This document shows positions 27,117 to 35,479 of a stretch of DNA of 64,000 nucleotides, one piece after another. Below the pieces are notes generated by a model. It was not told where the DNA came from. It did not search any database and worked only from the letters and a program-made list of their open reading frames with translations. Source of the DNA: Nostoc sp. LPT. Lineage in GTDB: Bacteria > Cyanobacteriota > Cyanobacteriia > Cyanobacteriales > Nostocaceae. Numbering within the stretch: position 1 is the stretch's first letter; every line of letters begins with the position of its first letter. A program made the position numbers and the translations under genes. The DNA is taken from contig NZ_JABXKF010000031.1 in the NCBI RefSeq assembly GCF_017115165.1, positions 43,081 through 107,080 on the forward strand, given 5' to 3'.

Positions 27117-27193
27117 TTTGCTATCTCTAGATTAGAGTCTCAAAATGAAATATTCCATTTTTATGATATTTTAGCGTTTAGTTTAAGCCAAAA

Positions 27194-27283
27194 TTAGATT
27201 TTTGCTCTATGCAGTGCGTTCCCCGAAGGGGTTGTCGTTCGCGCAGCGTGTCGTAGACAAGACATCGCACTCTCCATTATTCT
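27194..27283. repeat. Dispersed GC-rich repeat block
   Basis: It includes GCGTTCCCCGAAGGGG, TTCGCGCAGCG and TGTCGTAGACAAGACA, hairpin-forming pieces of a kind also met at 7640-7710 and 3180-3240. No coding potential. Confidence 0.55.
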
Positions 27284-27349
27284 GCATTGCTGCGGCGAGT
27301 TTTACGACACTTTTCAAACATCCTCTTAGCAATTTTCTACAATCTTTTT

Positions 27350-27706
27350 ATGTCTCGCCCTTGTCGTAACTTTCAACCAGGTTTGTGCTACCACATCACC
27401 ACCCGTTGCAATAATCGAGAATTTCGTCTTACGCGGTTGGAATGCCGTGAAGTTTTCCTTTATGCCATCAAAAAAGCACAGGAAAAGTATGGATTTAAAC
27501 TCTATGCAGTGTGCATTATGAGCAATCATGTACATTACTTGCTGGAACCCAAGCAGCCAGAGGAATTACCCAAAATCATGCACTGGCTTAACTGGTACAC
27601 TGCTATGTGCTTTAACCGAATGTTGAACCGAACAGGGCATTTTTGGGAGAAGCGATACCACAGTACAGTGAACAGTTATCAGTTATCAGTTATCAGTTAT
27701 CAATAA
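27350..27706 (+). pseudogene. REP-associated tyrosine transposase (IS200-like), 3' part lost
   Basis: From ATG 27350 (MSRPCRNFQPGLCYHITTRC) the protein has the HUH motif NHVHYLLEP and the WEKRYHST segment near residue 100. Transposases of this family continue with a helix bearing the catalytic Tyr. Here the frame runs instead into CAGTTAT repeats and stops. The repeats begin a cassette with a four-helix-bundle gene. The downstream part is not found after the cassette, so the gene is dead. Confidence 0.85.
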
Positions 27707-28088
27707 GCTATGAACAGTTTGGTATATGAGAAGGCGTATAAGTTTGCTATCAGGATTGTAAATGCTTATAAATATTTGACTCAAGAGAAAAAAGAATTTA
27801 TTTTATCAAAACAATTAATTAGAAGTGGAACATCCATTGGAGCTAATATTGCGGAAGCAAATGGAGCTATATCACCAGCAAAATTTTCTGCGAAAATTTC
27901 TATTGCTTACAAAGAATGTCTTGAAACTAAATATTGGTTATCTCTTTTAAAAGACACAGGTTATATTGATGACAAAGCATTTAACAGTATCTATGAAAAT
28001 GCCGAAGAGATATCAAAAATCCTTTTCTCAATCCTCAAGAAAACTAGAATTTCTGATAACTGATAACTGGTAACTGGTAACTGATAAC
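27673..28088. mobile_element. Four-helix-bundle cassette bounded by inverted 7-bp repeats
   Basis: Four units of CAGTTAT (27673-27700) lie on the left and five of CTGATAA/CTGGTAA (28053-28087), their complement, on the right. Between them is one small gene (27710-28063). The arms would pair into a stem with the gene in the loop, like intervening sequences with such genes in some 23S rRNAs. It sits inside a transposase reading frame. Confidence 0.65.
27710..28063 (+). CDS. Four-helix-bundle protein (23S rRNA intervening-sequence type)
   Basis: The 117-residue all-helical protein has the family signature LIRSGTSIGANIAEANGA and AYKECLETKYWLSLL. Relatives are encoded within intervening sequences of bacterial 23S rRNA and as accessory proteins (bAvd) of diversity-generating retroelements, where they bind nucleic acid as a pentameric barrel. 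No rRNA, reverse transcriptase or template repeat is visible nearby. The last codons and the stop (TCTGATAACTGA) are made by the right-hand repeat arm. Confidence 0.9.
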   Translation: MNSLVYEKAYKFAIRIVNAYKYLTQEKKEFILSKQLIRSGTSIGANIAEANGAISPAKFSAKISIAYKECLETKYWLSLLKDTGYIDDKAFNSIYENAEEISKILFSILKKTRISDN

Positions 28089-28091
28089 GGA

Positions 28092-28170
28092 GGTGCATGA
28101 GGTAGCAGAAAAATTTATTCAGGCGAACTGCTATCAGCCCACAGTGCCAGGTATCGAATCGATGAAATAT
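28092..28170 (+). pseudogene. Short coding remnant after the cassette
   Basis: A frame directly after the right repeat arm reads EVHEVAEKFIQANCYQPT then PGIESMKY and a stop at 28168-28170. It has no start and looks like the C-terminal end of some protein; I do not recognise it. It might be what followed the target gene before the insertion, but it does not look like the missing transposase end. Confidence 0.3.
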
Positions 28171-28232
28171 TGATTAATGCGTGGAAAAGTGAGCTTTGAT
28201 AAATGTTTACAAACTTCTGAAAGCGTTATATG

Positions 28233-31085
28233 TTACAGTTTACAAGTCTGGACGCGAGAGAATATAAGGTACAGGTACCACCATTTACTTCTAGTTGGTA
28301 CAAAGTCGTATTTTTGGGGTAAGTGTCCCTTGGAGGCACTTATATCAAACTTTACTTGTTGCCAAAATGTTTGACCCACTTTCCATCCCACGCGATCGCT
28401 AAATCGTATATAGGCTTCGTAATTTTTTGTATTATTATCCATCACTCTACCACCGAAACGAGCATAAATCCATCTAACAGGAGGGAGAAACAGAAGCTTG
28501 TTAAAAGGCGAATTTGCTTGATTTCCTTCTAGTATTCCACCGACACTCAGATAAATTTCTTTTTGAACGCTAAAACCAAAGTGTCCATTGCTGTACTGTA
28601 CCCAGAGTTGGTCAATAGTTCTCAAGTCTTCACAAGGAAATTGCCGAATGTCACCCAAGTCTAAATAGCCTTGTTTTTCTCGCCCTGCTACCTGAAGCAT
28701 AAGTCTATCGGTTTCTTTATCAGCCTCTTCCCACATACCTGCTGCTAAGTAGTAGGCTAGTTGTCCATAAAGAGTAGGTACTTGAAACCGAACCAGTCGA
28801 ATTCCTTGTTTATCAGCGTACTCTTTATCTTCCTCGCAGGGATGCTGTTGTCGGTCTGTTTGTATGATTTTTCTGTAGCAGATTCCTGGTTCGCCCAACT
28901 GTTTGCGACTTCTTAAACTCAGCCAAGCACAAAAACGATTAGCATCCCAAAAACTAATATTAATTACAGGTTCGCTAGCTCGTTTTTTATTTGCAAGAAT
29001 ACGAGGGGAACTTGTTTCATTTAAAAACAGTTGATATTCTGCACAAGTTATGTAACTGCTATCATAAGCTTGGCTTTCTTGTTCAGAATAGCTGTCTAAA
29101 GTCTGCAAGTCCTGATTCAGTTGACTGAGGCGGTAAGCTAGCTTCACCTCAGCCGCCAAAGTAAATTCATCCAGCTTATCGGACTCTAATCCTTGCTCTA
29201 ATTTAGCTCTTAATTGCTGTTGAACTTCTCGCTCTATTTGTTGGGCTTCTTTGCCTTGCCAACATTGGTAGACAAGGGTTAGCACTGGTATTGTTGGATG
29301 ATTCAGAGCAACTTGAATTAAGTGAGTTGCATCAGTTTGCGCCACATAAAAGCGAATTGTTTCTCTCCACCAAACAAATTTTTTATCGTCAGCTAATGCT
29401 TCTAACAATATATTTTCTTGCTTTGTTTTCTCAATTTCCACAGCAGCTAAATATTCTTGAAAAGTTTTGTGAGCAAACTCATATATTCCCTCTTGTTCTC
29501 TCTCAGTCAGTAACTCCCGCACACCCAAATCGTCTTTTTTGATAAAGTCTTCTGGTGAAAGGGTTTGATTAGGAAATCTGTCTAACTTTTCTTGAATCAG
29601 TGATTTAGCTTCTTTAAATGTCTTTTCATAAGTAGAAGTTTCATCTAAAGTAAATGCCTGGGTATTTTTTTGCATTAACTCTAGCGCTAGGGACTTTAAA
29701 ACGACTTGTTTTTGATCGGCTGAAAGGGATGTAGAAGATGTAGACAATCCTTTGGCTCGTTGTCGCCCTTCTAACAATACCCGACAAATATCTTTGTATA
29801 AATCTACTCGTTTTGTAGACAGAGTAACTTCACTACCATGAGTGATGGCAATCATATTTAGTAATAGGGGATTCTTTGCCATCATTTTTAGAGACGGTGA
29901 TGTATCAATTTGAGCAATCAGATTTTTTGCTGATTTAATGGCACTATCTCGAACTCCCAAGTCTTCTTTGTTGTTATTTCCCTCTTTTTTGCGGAACTTA
30001 TACCAGTCTTGAATAAATTTATTGCGTTGTTCACGAGTAAATGGCTGTACTTCTAATTCCAGGAAATTACCTTGCAGTGGTGCTTTTTTATAACCCTCTG
30101 GGCGTGAAGTCAAAATAAAAGGAGTATTAGGGTATTCATTGATTTGTTGACTCACCCATTGGCTTACCTGTTGTCGTTGAGTATCATCAGCAATTTCATC
30201 TAAACCATCAAGCATAACCAAACATTTATTTTGACGTAGCCGTTTGGCAAACCAACCTTGACGTGGTTCTAGAGGTTGGCTAGATTGCAGTTTCTTAACG
30301 GCATTTTCAATCACTAATGCTAGAGGTGGCTGTGGTTCTTGGATAATATCTTGGTAGACATTTCGCAGTTGCAGCAAAATGGGAATTAGCTTCGGAATTT
30401 TTCGATGTAATCGGCGTTGTTTGCGTGTAGCATATAACAAAGTGATATGTCTGAGAAGTGTTGATTTTCCCGAACCAGGCGCACCCAAAATCACCAAACG
30501 TTGCTTGATATCCCCCGTCATCAATACAAGAATGTTTCCAATTTCTTGCTGTTTGAGCGGATCGAATGCCTGCCGATACTGAATAATATTATGAGAAACC
30601 TTTTGAGCAGATGTCTGTGCCATTTTCAAAGGAACAAAAAGATTTTCCAGTCGCAAGGTTCCCCGATTAATTCCCCGAATTTCATATTCCCGACAATCAA
30701 ACTTTAGTCGTTCGTAGTATTTGCCTTCAAAGTCAGAAGTTAGCTTTGCATACAAATCCAAAGATATTCTTTCAACATTATTTAACATCCAGTCCAGCAA
30801 TTTATCGATGCGTGGAGCCAGCTTATTAGCAACCTGAATCAGTAGCCACAGAGCAAACGCTCCTACCACGCAAAGTCCAGCTTCTTTCCATTGAGACTTG
30901 CGTGCAAAATCAACTGCAACCGCAATCAAAGCCGCAGGTGTTCCTAAACTGACAAGCTTTGAATCTAGAATTTTCCAAAACCCTTCTAGCGTCAAGTGTG
31001 CGTTTTGGTCTTTCGAGTCTTCTGCCATTTTAGATTTGTAGACGAAAGTCTGTTGATAAGAGTGAGTATAATTGCCCTCTTCCAA
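28233..31085 (-). CDS. NACHT NTPase fused to partial FGE-like and GUN4 domains
   Basis: The 950-residue protein has a hydrophobic segment at 68-88, then a NACHT NTPase with Walker A GAPGSGKST (201-209), Walker B VMLDGLDE (290-297) and TSRPEGY sensor. Helical parts follow to about 670. Residues 677-728 (ITCAEYQLFL, PVINISFWDANRFCAWL) look like the start of a formylglycine-enzyme-type domain. Residues 770-925 are a GUN4 domain (LWVQYSNGHFGFSV, FSDRVGWKVG), a fold known to bind tetrapyrroles. ATG 31028 is an alternative start. I infer a signal-sensing NTPase of the conflict type, perhaps responsive to porphyrin; not proven. Confidence 0.88.
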   Translation of the reverse strand: MEEGNYTHSYQQTFVYKSKMAEDSKDQNAHLTLEGFWKILDSKLVSLGTPAALIAVAVDFARKSQWKEAGLCVVGAFALWLLIQVANKLAPRIDKLLDWMLNNVERISLDLYAKLTSDFEGKYYERLKFDCREYEIRGINRGTLRLENLFVPLKMAQTSAQKVSHNIIQYRQAFDPLKQQEIGNILVLMTGDIKQRLVILGAPGSGKSTLLRHITLLYATRKQRRLHRKIPKLIPILLQLRNVYQDIIQEPQPPLALVIENAVKKLQSSQPLEPRQGWFAKRLRQNKCLVMLDGLDEIADDTQRQQVSQWVSQQINEYPNTPFILTSRPEGYKKAPLQGNFLELEVQPFTREQRNKFIQDWYKFRKKEGNNNKEDLGVRDSAIKSAKNLIAQIDTSPSLKMMAKNPLLLNMIAITHGSEVTLSTKRVDLYKDICRVLLEGRQRAKGLSTSSTSLSADQKQVVLKSLALELMQKNTQAFTLDETSTYEKTFKEAKSLIQEKLDRFPNQTLSPEDFIKKDDLGVRELLTEREQEGIYEFAHKTFQEYLAAVEIEKTKQENILLEALADDKKFVWWRETIRFYVAQTDATHLIQVALNHPTIPVLTLVYQCWQGKEAQQIEREVQQQLRAKLEQGLESDKLDEFTLAAEVKLAYRLSQLNQDLQTLDSYSEQESQAYDSSYITCAEYQLFLNETSSPRILANKKRASEPVINISFWDANRFCAWLSLRSRKQLGEPGICYRKIIQTDRQQHPCEEDKEYADKQGIRLVRFQVPTLYGQLAYYLAAGMWEEADKETDRLMLQVAGREKQGYLDLGDIRQFPCEDLRTIDQLWVQYSNGHFGFSVQKEIYLSVGGILEGNQANSPFNKLLFLPPVRWIYARFGGRVMDNNTKNYEAYIRFSDRVGWKVGQTFWQQVKFDISASKGHLPQKYDFVPTRSKWWYLYLIFSRVQTCKL

Positions 31086-31388
31086 ATAAAGCAGCGTAGA
31101 CGCAGAGCGGCTTGTACTCAGACATCGCGTTTATTCTTAAACTCTAATGGCTGGCGTTCGGATTTCCCATAACGTGATTATATAGTGCAAACTTAGCTTG
31201 GGTAAGAAGCGATCGCTACTCAAATAAAAACTAAACAATTAACAAATTTCTGATATTTAACACCACAGAAATAATTAATTTAACTCAAATTATGCATAAT
31301 TTATTACCGTTAAAACTTGAGAATTATTAATAAAAACTCTGCAAATAATGATTGACAAGTATAATTTTATACATTACAATAAAAATAT

Positions 31389-31516
31389 GATAAAAGCGAT
31401 TGCCAAATTCCGCAAAGAAGACAGCCATCGCTCTTATCTAAACCCCAAGATCGATAAAGGCGATCGCCTCATCCCGCAAAGAAGTGTGCGATCGCCCTTA
31501 TCTAAACCCCAAAATC
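31389..31516. repeat. Tandem duplication, two 64-bp units
   Basis: Two imperfect copies with a 64-bp period, starting at 31389 and 31453. Shared blocks are CCGCAAAGAAG and TTATCTAAACCCCAA; the second copy carries HIP1-type GCGATCGC. The unit is just upstream of the small gene at 31522. Confidence 0.8.
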
Positions 31517-31521
31517 GGAGT

Positions 31522-31812
31522 ATGAATACAATAATGGCACAATTGAAAAATTCCGCCCAGTCAAAATTAGAACAATATCTGCGTGGCGACGATTCCAGTC
31601 CACCCATCCGCAATCAATCGCCTGAGAGTTCATTTCCCAAGAAAGAACGGATAAAGCATCTACTCATTGGTTCTGCCAAAGCCGTTACTAGCACAATCCA
31701 CTATTTACAGGTAATTGGCTACGCCAGTGTTGGCGACTGGAGTCCACTGCAACCAACCGATAACCCAGATGAGGTTATGAGCATTTTAATCCGTCAAATT
31801 CTCATCCAATAA
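31522..31812 (+). CDS. Small hypothetical protein
   Basis: From ATG 31522 (MNTIMAQLKNSAQSKLEQYL) the frame gives 96 residues; ATG 31534 is also possible, and an upstream start at 31348 would translate the duplicated 64-bp repeat and is less likely. It has a polar first half and a more regular second half (HLLIGSAKAVTSTIHYLQVIGYASVGDWSPLQP). I do not know the family. It may be a real small cyanobacterial gene; no operon partner. Confidence 0.5.
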   Translation: MNTIMAQLKNSAQSKLEQYLRGDDSSPPIRNQSPESSFPKKERIKHLLIGSAKAVTSTIHYLQVIGYASVGDWSPLQPTDNPDEVMSILIRQILIQ

Positions 31813-31825
31813 CCCAGATGTAGAG

Positions 31826-31971
31826 CTGACTTTTCACGTTATGTAGAAAAGTCCACCAAAAACCTAACCCCCTAACCCCCTTCCCGACGCGGGAAGGGGG
31901 AAAATTCAAAGTCTCTCTCCTTTTAGGAGAGAGATTTAGAGAGAGGTTTTCCAGATGCCGTGAAAAGTCAG
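31826..31971. mobile_element. 146-bp MITE-like element with 13-bp inverted ends and 10-bp target duplication
   Basis: The ends are exact inverted 13-mers CTGACTTTTCACG (31826-31838) and CGTGAAAAGTCAG (31959-31971). The exact direct repeat AGATGTAGAG lies on both sides (31816-31825 and 31972-31981). Inside are a CCCTTCCCGACGCGGGAAGGG palindrome-like stem and CTCCTTTTAGGAG. A related copy, itself interrupted, is at 2980-3705. Confidence 0.85.
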
Positions 31972-31974
31972 AGA

Positions 31975-32005
31975 TGTAGAGACGTTGCATTGCAACGTCT
32001 CTAAA
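31975..32005. repeat. REP-type palindrome, GTAGAGACG family
   Basis: Arms TGTAGAGACGTTGCA and TGCAACGTCTCTA pair almost perfectly. Related copies are at 17285-17312 and 22629-22659. Its first bases form the right-hand target duplication of the 146-bp element, so the element inserted at the edge of this palindrome. Confidence 0.8.
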
Positions 32006-32051
32006 ATTGTTGATTTCTATTAAAAAACCTAAAATTTAAGTAATTTAGAGC

Positions 32052-32153
32052 ATTGCGGAAGCTGCTAAAGACTATACCAAACACGCAAACGTGAAAGCAG
32101 AAGTTGCTACAGACTGCGCGGAACAGGCAAATGTGAAAGCAGACACTATCTGA
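32052..32153 (+). pseudogene. Ala/Lys-rich helical coding fragment
   Basis: A 33-codon frame after a stop and without a start reads AEAAKDYTKHANVKAE, then DCAEQANVKADTI and TGA. The repeated QANVKAE/HANVKAE suggests a piece of an 11- or 18-residue helical repeat protein, of the LEA or phasin-like kind. It is too short to be a gene. Confidence 0.35.
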
Positions 32154-32213
32154 ATATATTTAATTTTGCATGACTATTTAATATCATGTCCGCTTGATTA
32201 CTTACTAAACCCC

Positions 32214-32330
32214 AAGAACCCCACCCCGCCAAAGCTGCGCTTTGTCTCCCCTCCCCGCAAGCGGGGAGGGGTTGGGGGTGGGGTGCAATGACTGTGGGAA
32301 TCATAACTAATTATGCGGACATGATATAAC
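32214..32330. repeat. Hairpin-rich spacer repeat
   Basis: CCCCTCCCCGCAAGCGGGG (about 32257-32275) and the outer CCCCACCCC/GGGGGTGGGG (32219-32283) form a long stem. The outer flanks ATCATGTCCGC (32184-32194) and GCGGACATGAT (32315-32325) are exact inverted repeats, so the whole 142-bp unit is itself a MITE-like palindromic element. Confidence 0.7.
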
Positions 32331-32433
32331 AGGCGATCGCTACCCAACTAAAAATCAAATGATTCTAGCGACTGTCTTAAAACTCAATCCTTCTACTCTG
32401 CACCTGTGCGCCTCTGCATGAGATTTTCTGACT

Positions 32434-34197
32434 TTAATTCTCCCGTATTGCTACACTAAGTTTTTCTAAATTTTCCCGCACAGCCACACAACGAAGATGC
32501 TCAACACCCCTGACTCGTTCGCAAATATCTAAAGCTTGCAAATAAAGCGGTTCTGCTTCACTGTAACGTCCAGTTGCACGATAAATTTCTGCCAGATTAT
32601 TCAGACTTTCGGCAACATTGGGATGATTTTCTCCCAATAGGTGCTTATCAAGTTCTAAAGCTCTTATACATAAGGGTTCCGCTTCATTGTAACGCTCCTG
32701 CTCTCTGTACATATAACCCAAAGCATAGATAGTATCTGCTAATAGCGGATGCGCTTTTTGTAATACACGCTGCTTGAGTTCCAATGATTCCAAAAACAAA
32801 GATTCCGCTTCACTGTAACGTCCTTGAGCGCGGTATATTAAACCTAAATTGTGCAAATCTGTTGCAACATCTGGATTTTCTTCTCCCAAAAATCGCTTAT
32901 CTAGTTCTATTGCTTGTTGCGATAACGGTTCAGCTTCAGTGTAACGTCCTTGATGATAATAAAGTAGGGCTAAATTATTCAGTATCAGAGCAAAAGAAAG
33001 ATGATTTTCACCCAGCAGACGTTTTTCAAGTTCTAATGATTGCAAATATAAAGGTTCTGCTTCGTCATAACGTCCTTGTTCATCATATAGTAATGCCAAA
33101 TTGTTCAGACTGGCAGCAACATCGGCATGGTGTTCTCCCAATAGACGCTTCCTCAGTTCTAAAGCTTCTTGATATAGAAGTTCTGCTTTACTATATTGTC
33201 CAGTAGATTTGTAGAGTCCTGCCAAATTATTCAGGCTAGTGGCAAAAGCAGGATGATTTTCTCCTAACAGGCGTTTGCTTAGTTCTAAAGCTTGTTTATA
33301 TAAAGGTTCAGCTTCGCTGTAGTGTCCCGTTGCACGATATATTCCTGCCAAATTGTTGAGGCTAGTAGCTAAATCTATCTGCAAACCTAATTCATTTTGT
33401 AGCTCACTCGCCTGACGCCAATATTTAATTGCTAATTCTTGTTCTTCTTGATAATTTTGAGATTCACCCCGATTTAATCTGCTGTGGTAAATATCGCCCA
33501 ATCTTGAGTATAACGTAGCCAAGGTGGGGTCTTTAGTTCCCCGTTCTTGTTCTACCTTCTCAATTAACCTTTGTAAATCTTGAATGGGTAAGAAAAAGTG
33601 ATTAGTTTCATTAGTATCTGTGCTGGCTAATTCTGTATCTCGAAAAACAAAGCGTATAGGTTCTAATTCTTCACCAGGAATAGCATTTGTCTTTTGAGAT
33701 TCAAACCGAAATACACCGTTGCGCCAACTCCAAAAATCAGGAGCTTTTTTAATTAGGTTGACTAAAATTTGGTTAGTTACCCAAAGCACGATCGCAAATG
33801 GAAATTCGCGCAATCCTTCCCTTGTCCACTGTAAGTAACCAAAAAATTTCTCTTGTTCCGATTGCTCATTTCCCAACCTGAGAAAATACAATTGTTCAGC
33901 ACCCGTCACAGTGATTATTGCCGGATTCTGCTGACGAAGATATTCTTCTTGTTGTACAAGTTGATTAAGGGCAGCTTTTAGGCTTGGTTCCTGACGTGCT
34001 AAAGTTACTCGATATGCACCGAAGGCGGATTGTAGTTCGGCTTCATATTGAGCAATAATCTGATCGCGAAAGCTAGCATCATCGCAAACTGCAATCAGTA
34101 AATTTAATCCCCGCTTTTGAGCTTCAATAGAAACAATTAAATCATCATACGCATCTTGATTTTCTCCTTCATCATCAAATAATTGTTCACTTAACAT
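32434..34197 (-). CDS. TPR_12-type repeat protein paired with an ATPase
   Basis: The 587-residue protein has an N-terminal 250-residue domain resembling a P-loop fold without a Walker A (ITVTGAEQLYFLRLG, FAIVLWVTNQIL), then about seven 42-residue TPR units of the kinesin-light-chain type (GRYSEAEPLYLQALEL, LLGENHPDVA, SLNNLALLY). It overlaps the upstream ATPase gene by 11 bp, so both are made together. Such ATPase-TPR pairs resemble STAND sensor proteins split into two chains: NTP switch in one, ligand-binding superstructure in the other. Target unknown. Confidence 0.88.
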   Translation of the reverse strand: MLSEQLFDDEGENQDAYDDLIVSIEAQKRGLNLLIAVCDDASFRDQIIAQYEAELQSAFGAYRVTLARQEPSLKAALNQLVQQEEYLRQQNPAIITVTGAEQLYFLRLGNEQSEQEKFFGYLQWTREGLREFPFAIVLWVTNQILVNLIKKAPDFWSWRNGVFRFESQKTNAIPGEELEPIRFVFRDTELASTDTNETNHFFLPIQDLQRLIEKVEQERGTKDPTLATLYSRLGDIYHSRLNRGESQNYQEEQELAIKYWRQASELQNELGLQIDLATSLNNLAGIYRATGHYSEAEPLYKQALELSKRLLGENHPAFATSLNNLAGLYKSTGQYSKAELLYQEALELRKRLLGEHHADVAASLNNLALLYDEQGRYDEAEPLYLQSLELEKRLLGENHLSFALILNNLALLYYHQGRYTEAEPLSQQAIELDKRFLGEENPDVATDLHNLGLIYRAQGRYSEAESLFLESLELKQRVLQKAHPLLADTIYALGYMYREQERYNEAEPLCIRALELDKHLLGENHPNVAESLNNLAEIYRATGRYSEAEPLYLQALDICERVRGVEHLRCVAVRENLEKLSVAIREN

Positions 34198-35479
34198 TAA
34201 TTGCTCCCTGCCTTCTCAAGCTTTCGATAATAATTGGATGAACATCGTACCAAGTTTCATCAGTGCGATATTCTAGAACATACAGCCCATGTAGCAAATC
34301 CAAAAATTCTGCTTGTTTGGGGTCATTGGGCATAAACTGTTCATAAACACTCTGCAAAATATCTGTATCAGCTTTTCCTAAACGTATAGAAAAATCATTG
34401 CGGATTTTATTGATTGCTTGAAGGAGAATTTTATCATCAATGATAACTTCGGCTGTGGGATTTCGCCGGATCATTCGCAAACAGATGCGGCAACATTCCT
34501 TAGAAATCCGAATTAACTCTCGCAATACGCCACCACTGTAAATCACAATTTTTTCAGCCGTTTCTGCTACGATTAATTCACTGGGAATCCGCTTTTCTAA
34601 AACTTCACCGAGAATGTTTGTTGCTTCCGGGCGAGGTTCAGCGTTAGGGAAGCGATTTTTACCTTTATCAAATATTTTTAATACAGGCATTGCCACAACT
34701 TGATCGTTGGTTTCAGTGGCAATTATTGTGCTAATAAATGTTTCTCGAAGAACTGCGATCGGGATAGTGTAAATAATTTGAAAGTTAGGTTGACAGAGAG
34801 CTTTAATATTATCTCGATAAATTTCGTTAACTCTGCCTAAGTCAAGTTTATCTAAATCATCAATAATTACTAAAACGTTTTGTTTAGTTGCAGCTTGAAT
34901 TAGAGCAGCAATTTCATTAATTCTGGCAACTAAATCTGATAACTTGCGTTCAAACTCTTGCTTAATTTCATCCCGAACGCTAGCATCAGCTTTTAATTTA
35001 GAGCTAATCAATTTTAAAAGGTCAAAACCGATACTAGCTTCTGCTTGTAAATTTAATTCTTCAGTGCGAGTGCGGGTAGCGAACCACTTATAAAGAGCTT
35101 CTTTAGTAGATTGCGGAATATCAACTTTGCGTGCTTCTGCCTCGGTCATTAAATTAACTGCGATCGCAAACAGTATATTAATATGATTAACAGCCGACAT
35201 TTCAATTTTGTCAGCAATAGAAAAGAGAACTACAAAATATTTATCTTGAATTTGTCGGCTAAATTCAGCTAACAAAGTAGACTTACCACATCCTCGATGT
35301 CCTGTAAAGACAATTTTGCCATCTCCATTAGGACTATCCTCTACTAATTGGTTCAGGTCTGCAATCAAATCATCACCATATTCGACTCGAAATCTTTCCA
35401 TTTCGTTCCGTTCCATCAACGGAAACAGTTCGAGATTGCTGTATGCTTCTTGAAAGGAGTTTAATAAGTCTTGAGACAT
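34187..35479 (-). CDS. P-loop ATPase, partner of the TPR protein
   Basis: The 430-residue ATPase has Walker A GHRGCGKST (60-68) and Walker B VLVIIDDLDKLD (202-213). It has a long central helical insertion with charged residues (about 115-195) and a helical, winged-helix-like end. It resembles AAA_16/KAP-like signalling ATPases. It is the first gene of a two-gene operon with the TPR protein. I infer an NTP-driven switch, probably of the conflict or regulatory type. Confidence 0.88.
   Translation of the reverse strand: MSQDLLNSFQEAYSNLELFPLMERNEMERFRVEYGDDLIADLNQLVEDSPNGDGKIVFTGHRGCGKSTLLAEFSRQIQDKYFVVLFSIADKIEMSAVNHINILFAIAVNLMTEAEARKVDIPQSTKEALYKWFATRTRTEELNLQAEASIGFDLLKLISSKLKADASVRDEIKQEFERKLSDLVARINEIAALIQAATKQNVLVIIDDLDKLDLGRVNEIYRDNIKALCQPNFQIIYTIPIAVLRETFISTIIATETNDQVVAMPVLKIFDKGKNRFPNAEPRPEATNILGEVLEKRIPSELIVAETAEKIVIYSGGVLRELIRISKECCRICLRMIRRNPTAEVIIDDKILLQAINKIRNDFSIRLGKADTDILQSVYEQFMPNDPKQAEFLDLLHGLYVLEYRTDETWYDVHPIIIESLRRQGAINVK

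Noticed and set aside
27710..28063. Diversity-generating retroelement accessory gene
   Set aside because: No reverse transcriptase, template repeat or variable protein is within reach, so only the fold is shared.
31348..31521. Longer start of the small gene at 31522
   Set aside because: The extra 58 codons translate a 64-bp tandem duplication with HIP1 sites, which does not look like protein-coding sequence.
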